Source of the DNA: Delftia sp. PS-11
GTDB lineage: Bacteria; Pseudomonadota; Gammaproteobacteria; Burkholderiales; Burkholderiaceae_C
Length of the DNA: 64,000 nt
Assembly: GCF_029870285.1 (NCBI RefSeq)
Contig: NZ_JACSYA010000003.1
Coordinates: forward strand, 186,001-250,000
Reading direction: 5' to 3'
The position numbers and the translations under genes are program-made. The notes beneath the pieces are model-generated. The model worked only from the letters and a program-made list of their open reading frames with translations. It had not been told where the DNA came from and made no database searches. Below are positions 24,540-32,816 of this stretch, in pieces. The first letter of the stretch is position 1, and each line of letters starts with the position of its first letter.

Positions 24540-25580
24540 TTATGCTTCCAACATCGCCGGGAAAGCAGCGTTTTCGATATCCAGAATGCATGTCCCCCAC
24601 GAAAGTCCTATACCGAAGCCACTGAGCAGTAGTTTATGGCAACCAGTTGCTAGCTTTTCATGCAGGCGGGCTGTCATGGTTACAGGTAAGGTGGCACCGC
24701 TGGTATTTCCGTAATCTGCCAATGTACTAGGTACCTTTTCCACAGGTAGTGCCAGTTTTTTACGAATGGTTTCATTGATCATCCGATTGGCTTGATGGAA
24801 GATAAAATAGTCAATTTCATCTTTTTGCACGCCTGCATGATCTAATGCACGCAAGACAGCGGGCGGAACACGCTGAGTAGAAAAGCTCAATACTGCAGGC
24901 CCATCGAGTACCAAATCACTGGGCCATGATGAGATTGTGCCGTCTTCTGCACGAATAGGGCAGCCGTGGTGCGGTGCAAAGGGTTCCCGGTGGCCTCCAA
25001 CAGGCTTGAAGATCGCTTTGTGGCCACTGCCATCGCTATTCAAGTCGAAGAACATCGGGGAGGCGTTGGCGTCAAACTCCAGTGCTGTGGCTGTGGCTGC
25101 ATCAGAGAATAACGGGTCGTGGTAGTTCCCAGATTTATCTCCAACCAGGAGCAATGCTTTTTTGACGCCTCCAGCCGAGATCATACTGCCCAGCAGATGC
25201 AAGCCGAACGGGTAGCCCGAGCAGCCCAGGTTCACATCGAAGGCGATGGTACTGTGGGGCAGGCCCAGGCGATCCTGCAGGATGATGGCTGTTGACGGGA
25301 TCAGGTAGTCTGGAGACTGCGTGATGACAATCAGCGCATCAATCTCTTCGCGCTGCCACTGCAATTCGTCCAGCAGCTTCTCGGTAGCCACGACAGCCAG
25401 ATCCGAAAAGCACTGCCACTCCGGGCATAGGCGCCGTGTCTGGATGCCGATGTTGCGCACCAGCCGCTCGCGCTCGGAGCGCTGCGATGGCGGGCAGTCC
25501 TCCAGATTCGAGACGATGCGCTTGGGGACGCAACTGGCCATGCCAGCGAAGCGGACGTTGTGCAGTGTGGACAGCGCCAT
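24540..25580 (-). CDS. 3-oxoacyl-ACP synthase III (FabH-like)
   Basis: A 346-residue thiolase-fold condensing enzyme. The catalytic triad is C120 (FDVNLGCSGYPFG), H262 (FIFHQANRM) and N292 (YGNTSGAT), so it should be active. FabH-type enzymes condense acetyl-CoA with malonyl-ACP to give acetoacetyl-ACP. A dedicated copy with its own ACP and reductase, in a flagellin modification cluster, points to a short 3-oxo or 3-hydroxyacyl substituent rather than general fatty acid synthesis. It follows the ACP gene by 7 bp. Confidence 0.9.
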   Translation of the reverse strand: MALSTLHNVRFAGMASCVPKRIVSNLEDCPPSQRSERERLVRNIGIQTRRLCPEWQCFSDLAVVATEKLLDELQWQREEIDALIVITQSPDYLIPSTAIILQDRLGLPHSTIAFDVNLGCSGYPFGLHLLGSMISAGGVKKALLLVGDKSGNYHDPLFSDAATATALEFDANASPMFFDLNSDGSGHKAIFKPVGGHREPFAPHHGCPIRAEDGTISSWPSDLVLDGPAVLSFSTQRVPPAVLRALDHAGVQKDEIDYFIFHQANRMINETIRKKLALPVEKVPSTLADYGNTSGATLPVTMTARLHEKLATGCHKLLLSGFGIGLSWGTCILDIENAAFPAMLEA

Positions 25581-25587
25581 GGTGTGA

Positions 25588-25812
25588 TCAGCCCAGCAGC
25601 TTGTAGAGATCGTTGAGGGTCACGCAGCCCTTGATGTCATCGCCCACGATGGTCTTGCCGAATTCGACATCGAACATCACGATGACGCCCAAGGCGGCCA
25701 GGGAGTCCCATTCGGGCAGGCTCCTGAGCTCGGTCTCGGGGGTGACTTCAACCGCTTCCTGGAAGTCGACGGCGGCCTGGAAACTTTCAATGAACTGATC
25801 AATAGAAGGCAT
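25588..25812 (-). CDS. Dedicated acyl carrier protein
   Basis: A 74-residue acidic four-helix ACP. The phosphopantetheine serine is S37 in PEWDSLAALGVI; the usual DSL triad is intact. It carries acyl intermediates as thioesters. It is the first gene of the ACP-KASIII-SDR-acyltransferase-FkbM block and lies 97 bp downstream of flagellin 1 on the same strand. The sequence differs from housekeeping AcpP (EWDSL rather than GADSLD), consistent with a specialised role. Confidence 0.92.
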   Translation of the reverse strand: MPSIDQFIESFQAAVDFQEAVEVTPETELRSLPEWDSLAALGVIVMFDVEFGKTIVGDDIKGCVTLNDLYKLLG

Positions 25813-25881
25813 AAGGTGTCCTGGTAAATCGCCACTTGCTTATCCACTCATGCAAGTGACCCTGCGTAGTTTGGCACGGCG

Positions 25882-25900
25882 GCTGCACGGGTCGTGCAGC
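25882..25900 (-). other. Hairpin between flagellin 1 and the ACP gene
   Basis: Perfect 8-bp stem GCTGCACG/CGTGCAGC with a 3-nt loop, 10 bp past the flagellin 1 stop. No T-run follows on the minus strand. A second dyad ACTTGC/GCAAGT lies at 25832-25855. It could protect the 3' end of the flagellin message or attenuate read-through into the glycan genes. Confidence 0.6.
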
Positions 25901-25909
25901 ATTCGCCGT

Positions 25910-27136
25910 TTATTTTTGCAGCAGCTGCAGCACCTGTTGCGGGATCTGATTGGCCTGGGCCACCATGGCCGTGCCTGCCTGTTGCAGGATCTGGGTGCGG
26001 CTGAGGTTGGCGGTTTCTTTGGCGAAGTCGGCGTCCACGATGCGGCCACGGGCTGCCGAGAGGTTTTCTGCCTGGATGTCGATGTTGCTGACCGCGTTTT
26101 CGAAGCGGCTTTGCATGGCGCCCAGCGTCGCACGCGCGCTGTTGATCTGGTCGACTGCGCTGTCGATTTTCTTGAGACCGATCCAGGCGCCGGACTGGGA
26201 TGTGACGTCGATGTTGTCGATGCCCTGCTGGTTGGTGCGCGCCGCAACGCTGGAAGCCGTCGTGTTGTCGATGCCGGTGGATGCCGCAGAGAAGCCGGGT
26301 GTGCCGCCGAACGAGACAGCAACGGGGGTCATGGCTGCAGGCGTGCCGCTCAGTTCTTGCCGCAATGACACCAGCTCCACGGTGTAGGTGCCGCTGTCGT
26401 TCTTGCGCAGATAGGCGGTGACACCCGTGTCCGTGCTGCGGTTGTTGATGGCTTCCACGACCTGGCCCAGGCGTTCCACGCCCGATTGGGCGACCGGAAT
26501 GGCGCCCAGCGAGATGGTGGTGGAGCCCGCCGTGATGGTCAGCCCCCCGGATGGGATGGCGACCAGATCGTTGACGGTATTGGCGTCGACGCTGGGTGCC
26601 GATCCATAACCATATGCAATATTGGACAGTTGGCCCGAGCGCGTGTCGGCCAGTGCGCCCAGCGTCACGTTGTCGCCCGAGTTGGCACCCACCTGGAAGA
26701 CTGCGCCCGCAAAGCTGCCGTCCAGGATTTTTTGGCCATTGAAGTTGGTTTGCTTGGCGACGCGGTCGATTTCGTCAGCCAGTTGCCTGACTTCAGCCTG
26801 CAGTGCCTGGCGGTCGCTGGTGCTGTTGGTGGCATTGCCTGCCTGCACGGTCAGCTCGCGCATGCGCTGCAGCATGTCGCCGACCTTGCCCAGCGCGCCT
26901 TCGGCCGTCTGCGCCAGCGAGATGCCGTCGTTGGCATTGCGCGATGCCACGGTCAGGCCGCGCACCTGGGTGTTCATGCGCTCGGAGATGGCCAGGCCGG
27001 CCGCATCGTCCTTGGCGCTGTTGACGCGCAGGCCCGAGGACAGGCGCTGCATCGAAGTCGCCAGCGAACTGCCCGACTGGGCAAGGTTGCGCTGTGCGTT
27101 GATCGAAATGATGTTCGTGTTGATGGTCGCTGCCAT
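25910..27136 (-). CDS. fliC: Flagellin 1
   Basis: A 408-residue flagellin. The conserved D0/D1 N terminus (TINTNIISINAQRNLAQSGS, then QRLSSGLRVNSAKDDAAGLA) and C terminus (VDADFAKETANLSRTQILQQ to VLQLLQK) flank a Ser/Thr-rich variable D2 region at about 175-300, the likely glycan-bearing surface. It is exported by the flagellar machinery and polymerises into the filament. It is transcribed divergently from flagellins 2 and 3 and lies upstream of the ACP-to-FkbM genes in the same direction. Its D2 region differs from that of flagellins 2 and 3. A good ribosome site (GGAGG) precedes the start. Confidence 0.96.
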   Translation of the reverse strand: MAATINTNIISINAQRNLAQSGSSLATSMQRLSSGLRVNSAKDDAAGLAISERMNTQVRGLTVASRNANDGISLAQTAEGALGKVGDMLQRMRELTVQAGNATNSTSDRQALQAEVRQLADEIDRVAKQTNFNGQKILDGSFAGAVFQVGANSGDNVTLGALADTRSGQLSNIAYGYGSAPSVDANTVNDLVAIPSGGLTITAGSTTISLGAIPVAQSGVERLGQVVEAINNRSTDTGVTAYLRKNDSGTYTVELVSLRQELSGTPAAMTPVAVSFGGTPGFSAASTGIDNTTASSVAARTNQQGIDNIDVTSQSGAWIGLKKIDSAVDQINSARATLGAMQSRFENAVSNIDIQAENLSAARGRIVDADFAKETANLSRTQILQQAGTAMVAQANQIPQQVLQLLQK

Positions 27137-27580
27137 GTCAGAAAACCTCCGCAGATAAGGGCTTGGAACGTCGCTGCAGGGACCAAAGACACCGGTTAAG
27201 CGATTGGCAAACCTAGCGATGGGGGAATTCTTCTATGAACGGCCGCTGCGCATACGACGGAATAGAGCGCCAAATCCCCTGCTTTCCGGCTTTTCCCTTG
27301 AAGGCGTGGCGCGGCCCACGGTGCGCGGTGGAGGTGCCCTTCATGCTGCGCAGCCGTGTTGAACCTGCAGCGCCAGGCAAGGCCGCTTCAGCCTGCGGAG
27401 CACCCTTGAACAGCAGGATCAAAAAAAAAGCTAAAGAAAAAAACGGGCAGCCCGATAACAGGTTTGTACGGAGCAGGCAAGCCGCTGAAAGGCGGAAAAG
27501 CCAGGCCCAAAGAGGCCGGCGCCAAAGCCCCGACACAAAGCAAACCCTCATCAATACCGCTTGCACAAAGGAAGTTCATC
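27137..27580. other. Divergent flagellin promoter region
   Basis: About 440 bases between divergent flagellin genes. It holds the sigma-28-like promoter of flagellin 2 and long A-runs near 27420-27443. No convincing sigma-28 match was found for flagellin 1 on the minus strand. No gene is seen here. Confidence 0.6.
27432..27458 (+). promoter_or_regulatory. Sigma-28 (FliA) promoter of flagellin 2
   Basis: TAAA (27432-27435), a 15-bp spacer, and CCCGATAA (27451-27458) match the FliA consensus TAAA-N15-GCCGATAA at 11 of 12 positions. It lies about 120 bp before the flagellin 2 start at 27581, leaving a long leader. The A-rich stretch just upstream could serve as an UP-like element. Confidence 0.85.
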
Positions 27581-28798
27581 ATGGCAATGACCATCAACAC
27601 CAACGTCGTCTCGATCAACGCACAGCGCAACCTGAGCCTGTCTGGCAGCTCGCTGGCCACCTCGATGCAGCGTCTGTCGTCGGGCCTGCGCGTCAACAGC
27701 GCCAAGGACGATGCGGCTGGCCTGGCCATTGCCGAGCGCATGAGCACCCAGGTGCGCGGTCTGGCAGTCGCTTCGCGCAACTCCAACGACGGCATCTCGC
27801 TGACGCAGACTGCTGAAGGCGCACTGGGCAAGGTCGGCGACATGCTGCAGCGCATGCGTGAACTGGCTGTGCAGGCGAGCAATGCCACCAACAGCAAGAG
27901 CGACCGCGAGGCCCTGCAGTCCGAACTGTCTCAGCTGCGCGACGAAGTGGACCGCGTCGCCAAGAGCACCAGCTTCAACGGCCAGAAACTGCTGGAAGGC
28001 AGCTTCTCCGGTGGCGTGTTCCAGGTGGGTGCCAACTCGGGCGACAACATCACGGTGGGCGCCCTGGCCGACACCCGTGTGGACAAGCTGGGTGCATCGG
28101 TGTACGGCACGGGTTCCGTGGCTGCTACAGATGTGACCACGACCATGTACGGCTCTGGCGCTACCGGTATGACCTCGGTCGACACCACGATTACCGTGAC
28201 CGGTGCCAATGGTGCGTCCGCCGCATCGGTGACTATCAAGGCCGATGCCGGCATGTCTGCGGCACAGGCTCTGGGCAAGGTTGTCGAGGCAGTCAACGCC
28301 AAGAGCGCCGAAACCGGCGTCACAGCCTTCCTGAACGAAGACAAGAGCGCGATTGAGTTCCGCGCCACGGCGACTACGGTGGGTGATGTTGATGCCAATG
28401 TGCAAGTCAGCTACCAGGTGGGTAGCGGTGCCGCTGCCGATCTGGTTGCCGTGGGTGGCGTGACGGATGGTGGCGAGGCCTCTGTGGGTATCGACCAAAT
28501 GGATATCTCCACCCAATCGGGTGCCTGGGAGGCTCTGCAGCGCATCGACAGCGCCATCAACAAGGTCAACAGCAGCCGTGCTGACCTGGGCGCCATCCAG
28601 ACGCGTTTCGAGAAGGCGATCGAGAACATCGACTCCATGAGCGAGAACATCACCACTGCACGTGGCCGCATCGTGGATGCCGATTTCGCCAAGGAAACGG
28701 CCAACCTGAGCCGCACCCAGGTCCTGCAGCAGGCAGGTACCGCGATGGTGGCGCAGGCCAACCAGCTGCCTCAGCAAGTGCTGAGCCTGCTGAAGTAA
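27581..28798 (+). CDS. fliC: Flagellin 2
   Basis: A 405-residue flagellin with canonical D0/D1 termini (MAMTINTNVVSINAQRNLSL and ANLSRTQVLQQAGTAMVAQA, ending VLSLLK) and a Ser/Thr/Ala/Gly-rich D2 at about 175-300. The start at 27581 is chosen over an in-frame upstream codon at 27464 because flagellins begin at MAMTINT and the sigma-28 promoter ends just before 27464. It is nearly identical to flagellin 3, even in the normally variable D2 region. It ends before a stem-loop at 28805-28843. Confidence 0.97.
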   Translation: MAMTINTNVVSINAQRNLSLSGSSLATSMQRLSSGLRVNSAKDDAAGLAIAERMSTQVRGLAVASRNSNDGISLTQTAEGALGKVGDMLQRMRELAVQASNATNSKSDREALQSELSQLRDEVDRVAKSTSFNGQKLLEGSFSGGVFQVGANSGDNITVGALADTRVDKLGASVYGTGSVAATDVTTTMYGSGATGMTSVDTTITVTGANGASAASVTIKADAGMSAAQALGKVVEAVNAKSAETGVTAFLNEDKSAIEFRATATTVGDVDANVQVSYQVGSGAAADLVAVGGVTDGGEASVGIDQMDISTQSGAWEALQRIDSAINKVNSSRADLGAIQTRFEKAIENIDSMSENITTARGRIVDADFAKETANLSRTQVLQQAGTAMVAQANQLPQQVLSLLK

Positions 28799-28804
28799 AT
28801 CGCC

Positions 28805-28843
28805 GGCAAGCACTGAGGTTGCTCTCTCGCCAAAGTGCTTGCC
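28805..28843 (+). other. Stem-loop after flagellin 2
   Basis: Perfect 10-bp arms GGCAAGCACT (28805-28814) and AGTGCTTGCC (28834-28843) enclose a 19-nt loop, 6 bp after the stop. There is no T-run, so it may be a mRNA stabiliser or processing site rather than a full terminator. Another dyad, GTGCCAC/GTGGCAC, lies near 28862-28888. Confidence 0.65.
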
Positions 28844-29022
28844 ATGAAGAACATGAGTCTTGTGCCACATACCCCACAACCCGTGGCACGGGGCTCTTGC
28901 AAGAACGGGTGGCCAGAACTGCCTGCGTACAACGCTGGCGCCCCAGGTGCATGGTCTCCATGTGCCGACAGGCAGCCAAGCGTCATATCACTGAGTGAGC
29001 GTTAGAAAGAAGGGGAATCCAA

Positions 29023-30240
29023 ATGGCTATGACCATTAACACCAATGTTGTGTCCATTAACGCACAACGCAATCTGGGGCTGTCTGGCAGTTCGCTGGCC
29101 ACCTCGATGCAGCGCCTGTCTTCGGGCCTGCGTGTCAACAGCGCCAAGGACGACGCGGCCGGTCTGGCCATCGCCGAGCGCATGACCACACAGGTGCGCG
29201 GTCTGACTGTGGCCTCGCGCAATGCCAATGACGGCATCTCGCTGGCGCAGACGGCTGAAGGCGCGCTGGGCAAGGTCGGCGACATGCTGCAGCGTATGCG
29301 TGAACTGGCTGTGCAGTCCAGCAACGCCACCAACAGCAAGAGCGACCGCGAGGCCCTGCAGTCCGAGCTGTCTCAGCTGCGCGATGAAGTGGACCGCGTT
29401 GCCAAGAGCACCAGCTTCAACGGCCAGAAACTGCTGGAAGGCAGCTTCACCGGCGGTGTGTTCCAGGTGGGCGCCAATTCTGGCGACAACATCACGGTGG
29501 GCGCCCTGGGCGACACCCGTGTGGACAAGCTGGGTGCATCGGTATACGGCACAGGTTCCGTGGCTGCTACGGTGGTGACCTCGACCATGTACGGCTCTGG
29601 CGCTACCGGTATGACCTCGGTCGACACCACGATTACCGTGACCGGTGCCAATGGTGCGTCCGCCGCATCGGTGACCATCAAGGCAGATGCCAGCATGTCG
29701 TCGGCAGAGGCTCTGGGTAAGGTCGTCGAGGCAGTCAACGCCAAGAGTTCCGAAACCGGTGTCACGGCCTTCCTGAACGAAGACAAGAGCGCCATCGAGT
29801 TCCGTGCCACGGCCGACAATGTGGGTGATGCAGACGCCAATGTGCAGGTCAGCTATCAGGTGGGCAGCGGTGCAGCAGCCGATCTGGTTGCCGTGGGTGG
29901 CGTGGTGGATGAGGGCGCTGCCTCCATCGGCATCGACCAGGTGGATATTTCCACCCAGGCTGGTGCCTGGGAGGCGATGCAGCGTATCGACAAGGCAATC
30001 GACAAGGTCAACACCAGCCGTGCTGAGCTGGGCGCCACCCAGACACGCTTTGAGAAGGCGATCGAGAACATCGATATCCAGAGCGAAAACATCACGACCG
30101 CGCGTGGCCGCATCACCGATGCCGACTTCGCCAAGGAAACGGCCAACCTGAGCCGCACCCAGGTTCTGCAGCAGGCGGGTACTGCGATGGTGGCGCAGGC
30201 CAACCAGCTGCCTCAGCAGGTTCTGAGCCTGCTGCGCTGA
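29023..30240 (+). CDS. fliC: Flagellin 3
   Basis: A 405-residue flagellin, the same length as flagellin 2 and almost identical along its full length including D2 (both share VYGTGSVAAT and MYGSGATGMTSVDTTITVTG). Differences are scattered, mostly in residues 215-330, for example TTVGDVDANV versus DNVGDADANV. A strong ribosome site (GAAGGGG) precedes the start. No sigma-28 match was found in the 224-bp gap before it, so it may be read with flagellin 2. It ends in a terminator at 30311-30342. Confidence 0.97.
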   Translation: MAMTINTNVVSINAQRNLGLSGSSLATSMQRLSSGLRVNSAKDDAAGLAIAERMTTQVRGLTVASRNANDGISLAQTAEGALGKVGDMLQRMRELAVQSSNATNSKSDREALQSELSQLRDEVDRVAKSTSFNGQKLLEGSFTGGVFQVGANSGDNITVGALGDTRVDKLGASVYGTGSVAATVVTSTMYGSGATGMTSVDTTITVTGANGASAASVTIKADASMSSAEALGKVVEAVNAKSSETGVTAFLNEDKSAIEFRATADNVGDADANVQVSYQVGSGAAADLVAVGGVVDEGAASIGIDQVDISTQAGAWEAMQRIDKAIDKVNTSRAELGATQTRFEKAIENIDIQSENITTARGRITDADFAKETANLSRTQVLQQAGTAMVAQANQLPQQVLSLLR

Positions 30241-30557
30241 CAGCGGAACTTGCTGGCGCCGTCTCGATGAGGGCCAGCGCTGGCAAGCTTTGTTGAGTTT
30301 GCTTTTTGATGGCAGCCCTGTGCAAGCAAGGCTGCCTTTTTTCATGGAGTCACGCAAAATGGGCTCAAGTTTTGCGTTGCCGTGCCGTCAAGCATTCAGG
30401 GCTTCGGGTTCGCCGCGCGGCCGTACGGCTTCGCCCAAGGCGCAGGCTGGCAAGGTCCTGTGCCGCTTTTCGGGCTTTTGACGCTTGCGCCATCGGTCAA
30501 AATCTGCGGTATTCAATGGCATGGGCTTGGGTTGCCCAGGCTGTCAAGGAGCGTGAC
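30241..30557 (+). other. Intergenic region between flagellin 3 and fliD
   Basis: About 317 bases. The first 100 hold the flagellin 3 terminator. The remainder should carry a fliD promoter, but I see no convincing sigma-28 match. No gene is apparent. Confidence 0.5.
30311..30342 (+). terminator. Rho-independent terminator after flagellin 3
   Basis: GGCAGCC (30311-30317) pairs with GGCTGCC (30330-30336) across a 12-nt loop, followed by six T. It lies 70 bp past the flagellin 3 stop. Confidence 0.88.
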
Positions 30558-31934
30558 ATGGCTATTTCCTCTATTGGTATCGGCAGTGGCCTGAAGGTCA
30601 CGGACATCATTTCCCAGATGGTGGCTATCGAGAAGAAGCCGCTGGATGGCTTGCAGACCAAGGCCACGGCGATCCAGTCCCAGATCTCCACCTATTCCAA
30701 GATCAAGTCGCTGACCAGCACGCTGGCCGATGCGGCAGCCAAACTGACGCGCGACAGCGGCTGGAGCTCGATGGGTATCACCTCCAGCAACACAGCGGTG
30801 TCCATGACGGTGACTGGCATCAGCAGTGCAGCATCGTATGACATCGGCGTGTCGCAGTTGTCGCGCGGTCAGACCTCGGTCAGTGCCGCTGTGGCTGTGG
30901 ATTCCAAGATGAGTGCCAACGGAACGTTGACCATTGCGGCTTCTACAGGAGGTACCTCCGTCGATATCGATTACACGACCAGCGATACGTTGACGACACT
31001 GGCGGCCAAGATCAATGACAAGGCCAGCAATGTGCGGGCTTCGGTGATGCGCGATGCCTCGGGCAACGAGCGCCTGATGCTGACCTCCAAGGAAACTGGC
31101 GCCAAATCCGCTTTTAGCGTGACGGGCATGACCTTCACCACGCCGACAGGCCAGGCAGCCCAGGATGCCAAGATCACCATCAATGGGGTCGAGCAGGTCT
31201 CCAGCACGGACAATTTCGAGAATGTGCTGCCAGGCTTGAAGATCTCGGTCAATGCCGTCACGGACGTCGGCAAGGATGCGCGCGTGACCGTCGCCAGCGA
31301 CAAGACCACAACCAAGAAGAACATCCAGGACTTTGTGGATGCCTACAACGCACTCAACGATCTGCTGTCCACTTCGACCAAAAGCGTGCGCGGCACGGAT
31401 GGCAAGGTCGACGCCACGGCTCAGGCCAATGGGGATGGCGTGCTGCAGGCCGATGCTGCCACGGTGAGCCTGCAAAATACCCTGCGCATGCTCACCATGG
31501 GCACGGCCACCAATGCCACGGGCACCATCAAGCGCCTGGCGGATATCGGCATACAGGTCCAGCAGGGCGGTGTCCTGAAGATCACCGACACTGCCAAGCT
31601 GGACAAGGCGCTGGACACCCCTGATGCCATCAAGTCGATGTTTGCGGCCAAGTCGTCCAGCGACGGCACGGGCGGCGGCATTGCGGTGAACTTCAAGAAG
31701 TTCACAGACCAGTTGCTGGCCTATGACGGCACGCTCAACAGCAAGACCGACTCCCTGCAAAAGCGGGTCACGGCAAACCAGAACGATCAGGACAAGGTGA
31801 CCGCGCGCGCCACGGCACTGGAGACCCGTCTGACACGCCAGTACACGGCGCTGGATACACAGATGGCCTCCATCACGGCCCTGAGCACGTACATGACGCA
31901 GCAAGTGGCCAACTGGAATAAGAGCACGTCTTAA
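30558..31934 (+). CDS. fliD: Filament cap protein FliD
   Basis: A 458-residue hook-associated protein 2. The N terminus (SSIGIGSGLKVTDIISQMVAIEKKPLDGLQ) and C-terminal coiled-coil region (ETRLTRQYTALDTQMASITALSTYMTQQVANWNK) are typical. It caps the growing filament and folds flagellin monomers. The start at 30558 follows AAGGAG at 30546-30551; the frame extends upstream but is not conserved. It is followed by fliS and fliT in the same direction. Confidence 0.96.
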   Translation: MAISSIGIGSGLKVTDIISQMVAIEKKPLDGLQTKATAIQSQISTYSKIKSLTSTLADAAAKLTRDSGWSSMGITSSNTAVSMTVTGISSAASYDIGVSQLSRGQTSVSAAVAVDSKMSANGTLTIAASTGGTSVDIDYTTSDTLTTLAAKINDKASNVRASVMRDASGNERLMLTSKETGAKSAFSVTGMTFTTPTGQAAQDAKITINGVEQVSSTDNFENVLPGLKISVNAVTDVGKDARVTVASDKTTTKKNIQDFVDAYNALNDLLSTSTKSVRGTDGKVDATAQANGDGVLQADAATVSLQNTLRMLTMGTATNATGTIKRLADIGIQVQQGGVLKITDTAKLDKALDTPDAIKSMFAAKSSSDGTGGGIAVNFKKFTDQLLAYDGTLNSKTDSLQKRVTANQNDQDKVTARATALETRLTRQYTALDTQMASITALSTYMTQQVANWNKSTS

Positions 31935-31999
31935 AAAACATTTGATTTTGGACGGCGGCTGCCGATACACAAGGCAAGCCGTTGTTAAGGATGTCCACC

Positions 32000-32416
32000 A
32001 TGTATACCCCCGCTTTTTCCCGCGCTGCGAGCGCCTATCGTCAAGTGAGTGCGCAGTCGGGTGTGGAGAGTGCTTCCCCCCACCGCCTTGTGCAGATGCT
32101 GTTCGAAGGCCTGCTGCAAAACCTCAACGCCGCGCGTGGCGCCATGCTGCGTGGCGAGGTTGAGGCCAAGGGCGTGCAGCTGGGGCGTGCTGTCCGCATT
32201 CTCGAGGAAGGCCTCAAAGGAGGCCTGAACCGTGAGCAGGGCGGCGAACTGGCCATGAACCTGTGGGCCTTGTATGACTACTGCATCCGGCGGCTGACCC
32301 ATGCCAACCTGCACAACGACGCGCAGGCTGTGGAAGAGGTTGTGTCTCTGGTGGAGCCCGTGGCACAGGGCTGGCAGGCGATTGCATCCACACCCGAAGC
32401 GGCAGCACGTCAGTGA
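32000..32416 (+). CDS. fliS: Flagellin export chaperone FliS
   Basis: A 138-residue helical protein with the FliS pattern AYRQVSAQSGVESASPHRLVQMLFEGLLQNL. It binds the flagellin C terminus in the cytosol and prevents early polymerisation. The ATG at 32000 (MYTPAF) is preferred because AAGG at 31987-31990 is well spaced; ATG 31991 and TTG 31982 are alternatives. It lies 12 bp before fliT. Confidence 0.95.
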   Translation: MYTPAFSRAASAYRQVSAQSGVESASPHRLVQMLFEGLLQNLNAARGAMLRGEVEAKGVQLGRAVRILEEGLKGGLNREQGGELAMNLWALYDYCIRRLTHANLHNDAQAVEEVVSLVEPVAQGWQAIASTPEAAARQ

Positions 32417-32428
32417 TGCCATGCACTT

Positions 32429-32728
32429 ATGGAGCACACATTGATCGATTTCTACCGTGCCATTGAGGAAAGCAGCGCCAAGATGCTGCAGGCCGCCCAG
32501 AACAAGGACTGGGAGGGTGTCGCGCGTTACGAGGGCACCTGTGCGGTCCTGATCGAGCAGCTGCGCCTCAAGGCTCAGGATGAGCCTCTGGCGCCTGAAC
32601 AGCGCAAGGAAAAGGCACGCATCATGCAGCGCATTTTGCGCAACGACGCTCAGATTCGCAATCTGGCCGAGCCCTGGCTGGCGCAGTTCGAACATATGTT
32701 CGACGGCCAGCCCCATGTGATGCACTGA
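32429..32728 (+). CDS. fliT: FliT-like flagellar export chaperone
   Basis: A 99-residue helical protein directly after fliS. Length and position fit FliT, the FliD chaperone. The sequence has the short helical-hairpin pattern (YRAIEESSAKMLQAAQNKDWEGVARYE) common to FliT proteins. Sequence similarity in this family is weak, so the call leans on gene order fliD-fliS-fliT. Confidence 0.85.
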   Translation: MEHTLIDFYRAIEESSAKMLQAAQNKDWEGVARYEGTCAVLIEQLRLKAQDEPLAPEQRKEKARIMQRILRNDAQIRNLAEPWLAQFEHMFDGQPHVMH

Positions 32729-32749
32729 GGCAGCGGTCTGCATCAGTCC

Positions 32750-32790
32750 CATGAAAAAACCCCGCCGGACTCCGGCGGGGTTTTTTCATG
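32750..32790. terminator. Bidirectional terminator between fliT and the HDOD gene
   Basis: A perfect inverted repeat with 20-bp arms (32750-32769 and 32771-32790) has a GC core CCCCGCCGG/CCGGCGGGG bordered by six A on the left and six T on the right. It ends transcripts from fliT on the plus strand and from the convergent HDOD gene on the minus strand. Confidence 0.95.
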
Positions 32791-32816
32791 GCCTTGTGGA
32801 AGGCTGCACTGCAGTG

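Noticed and set aside
27137..27250. Possible sigma-54 or sigma-28 promoter of flagellin 1 on the minus strand
   Set aside because: Only the GG/GC dinucleotides of a sigma-54 site align and no sigma-28 -35/-10 pair is found.
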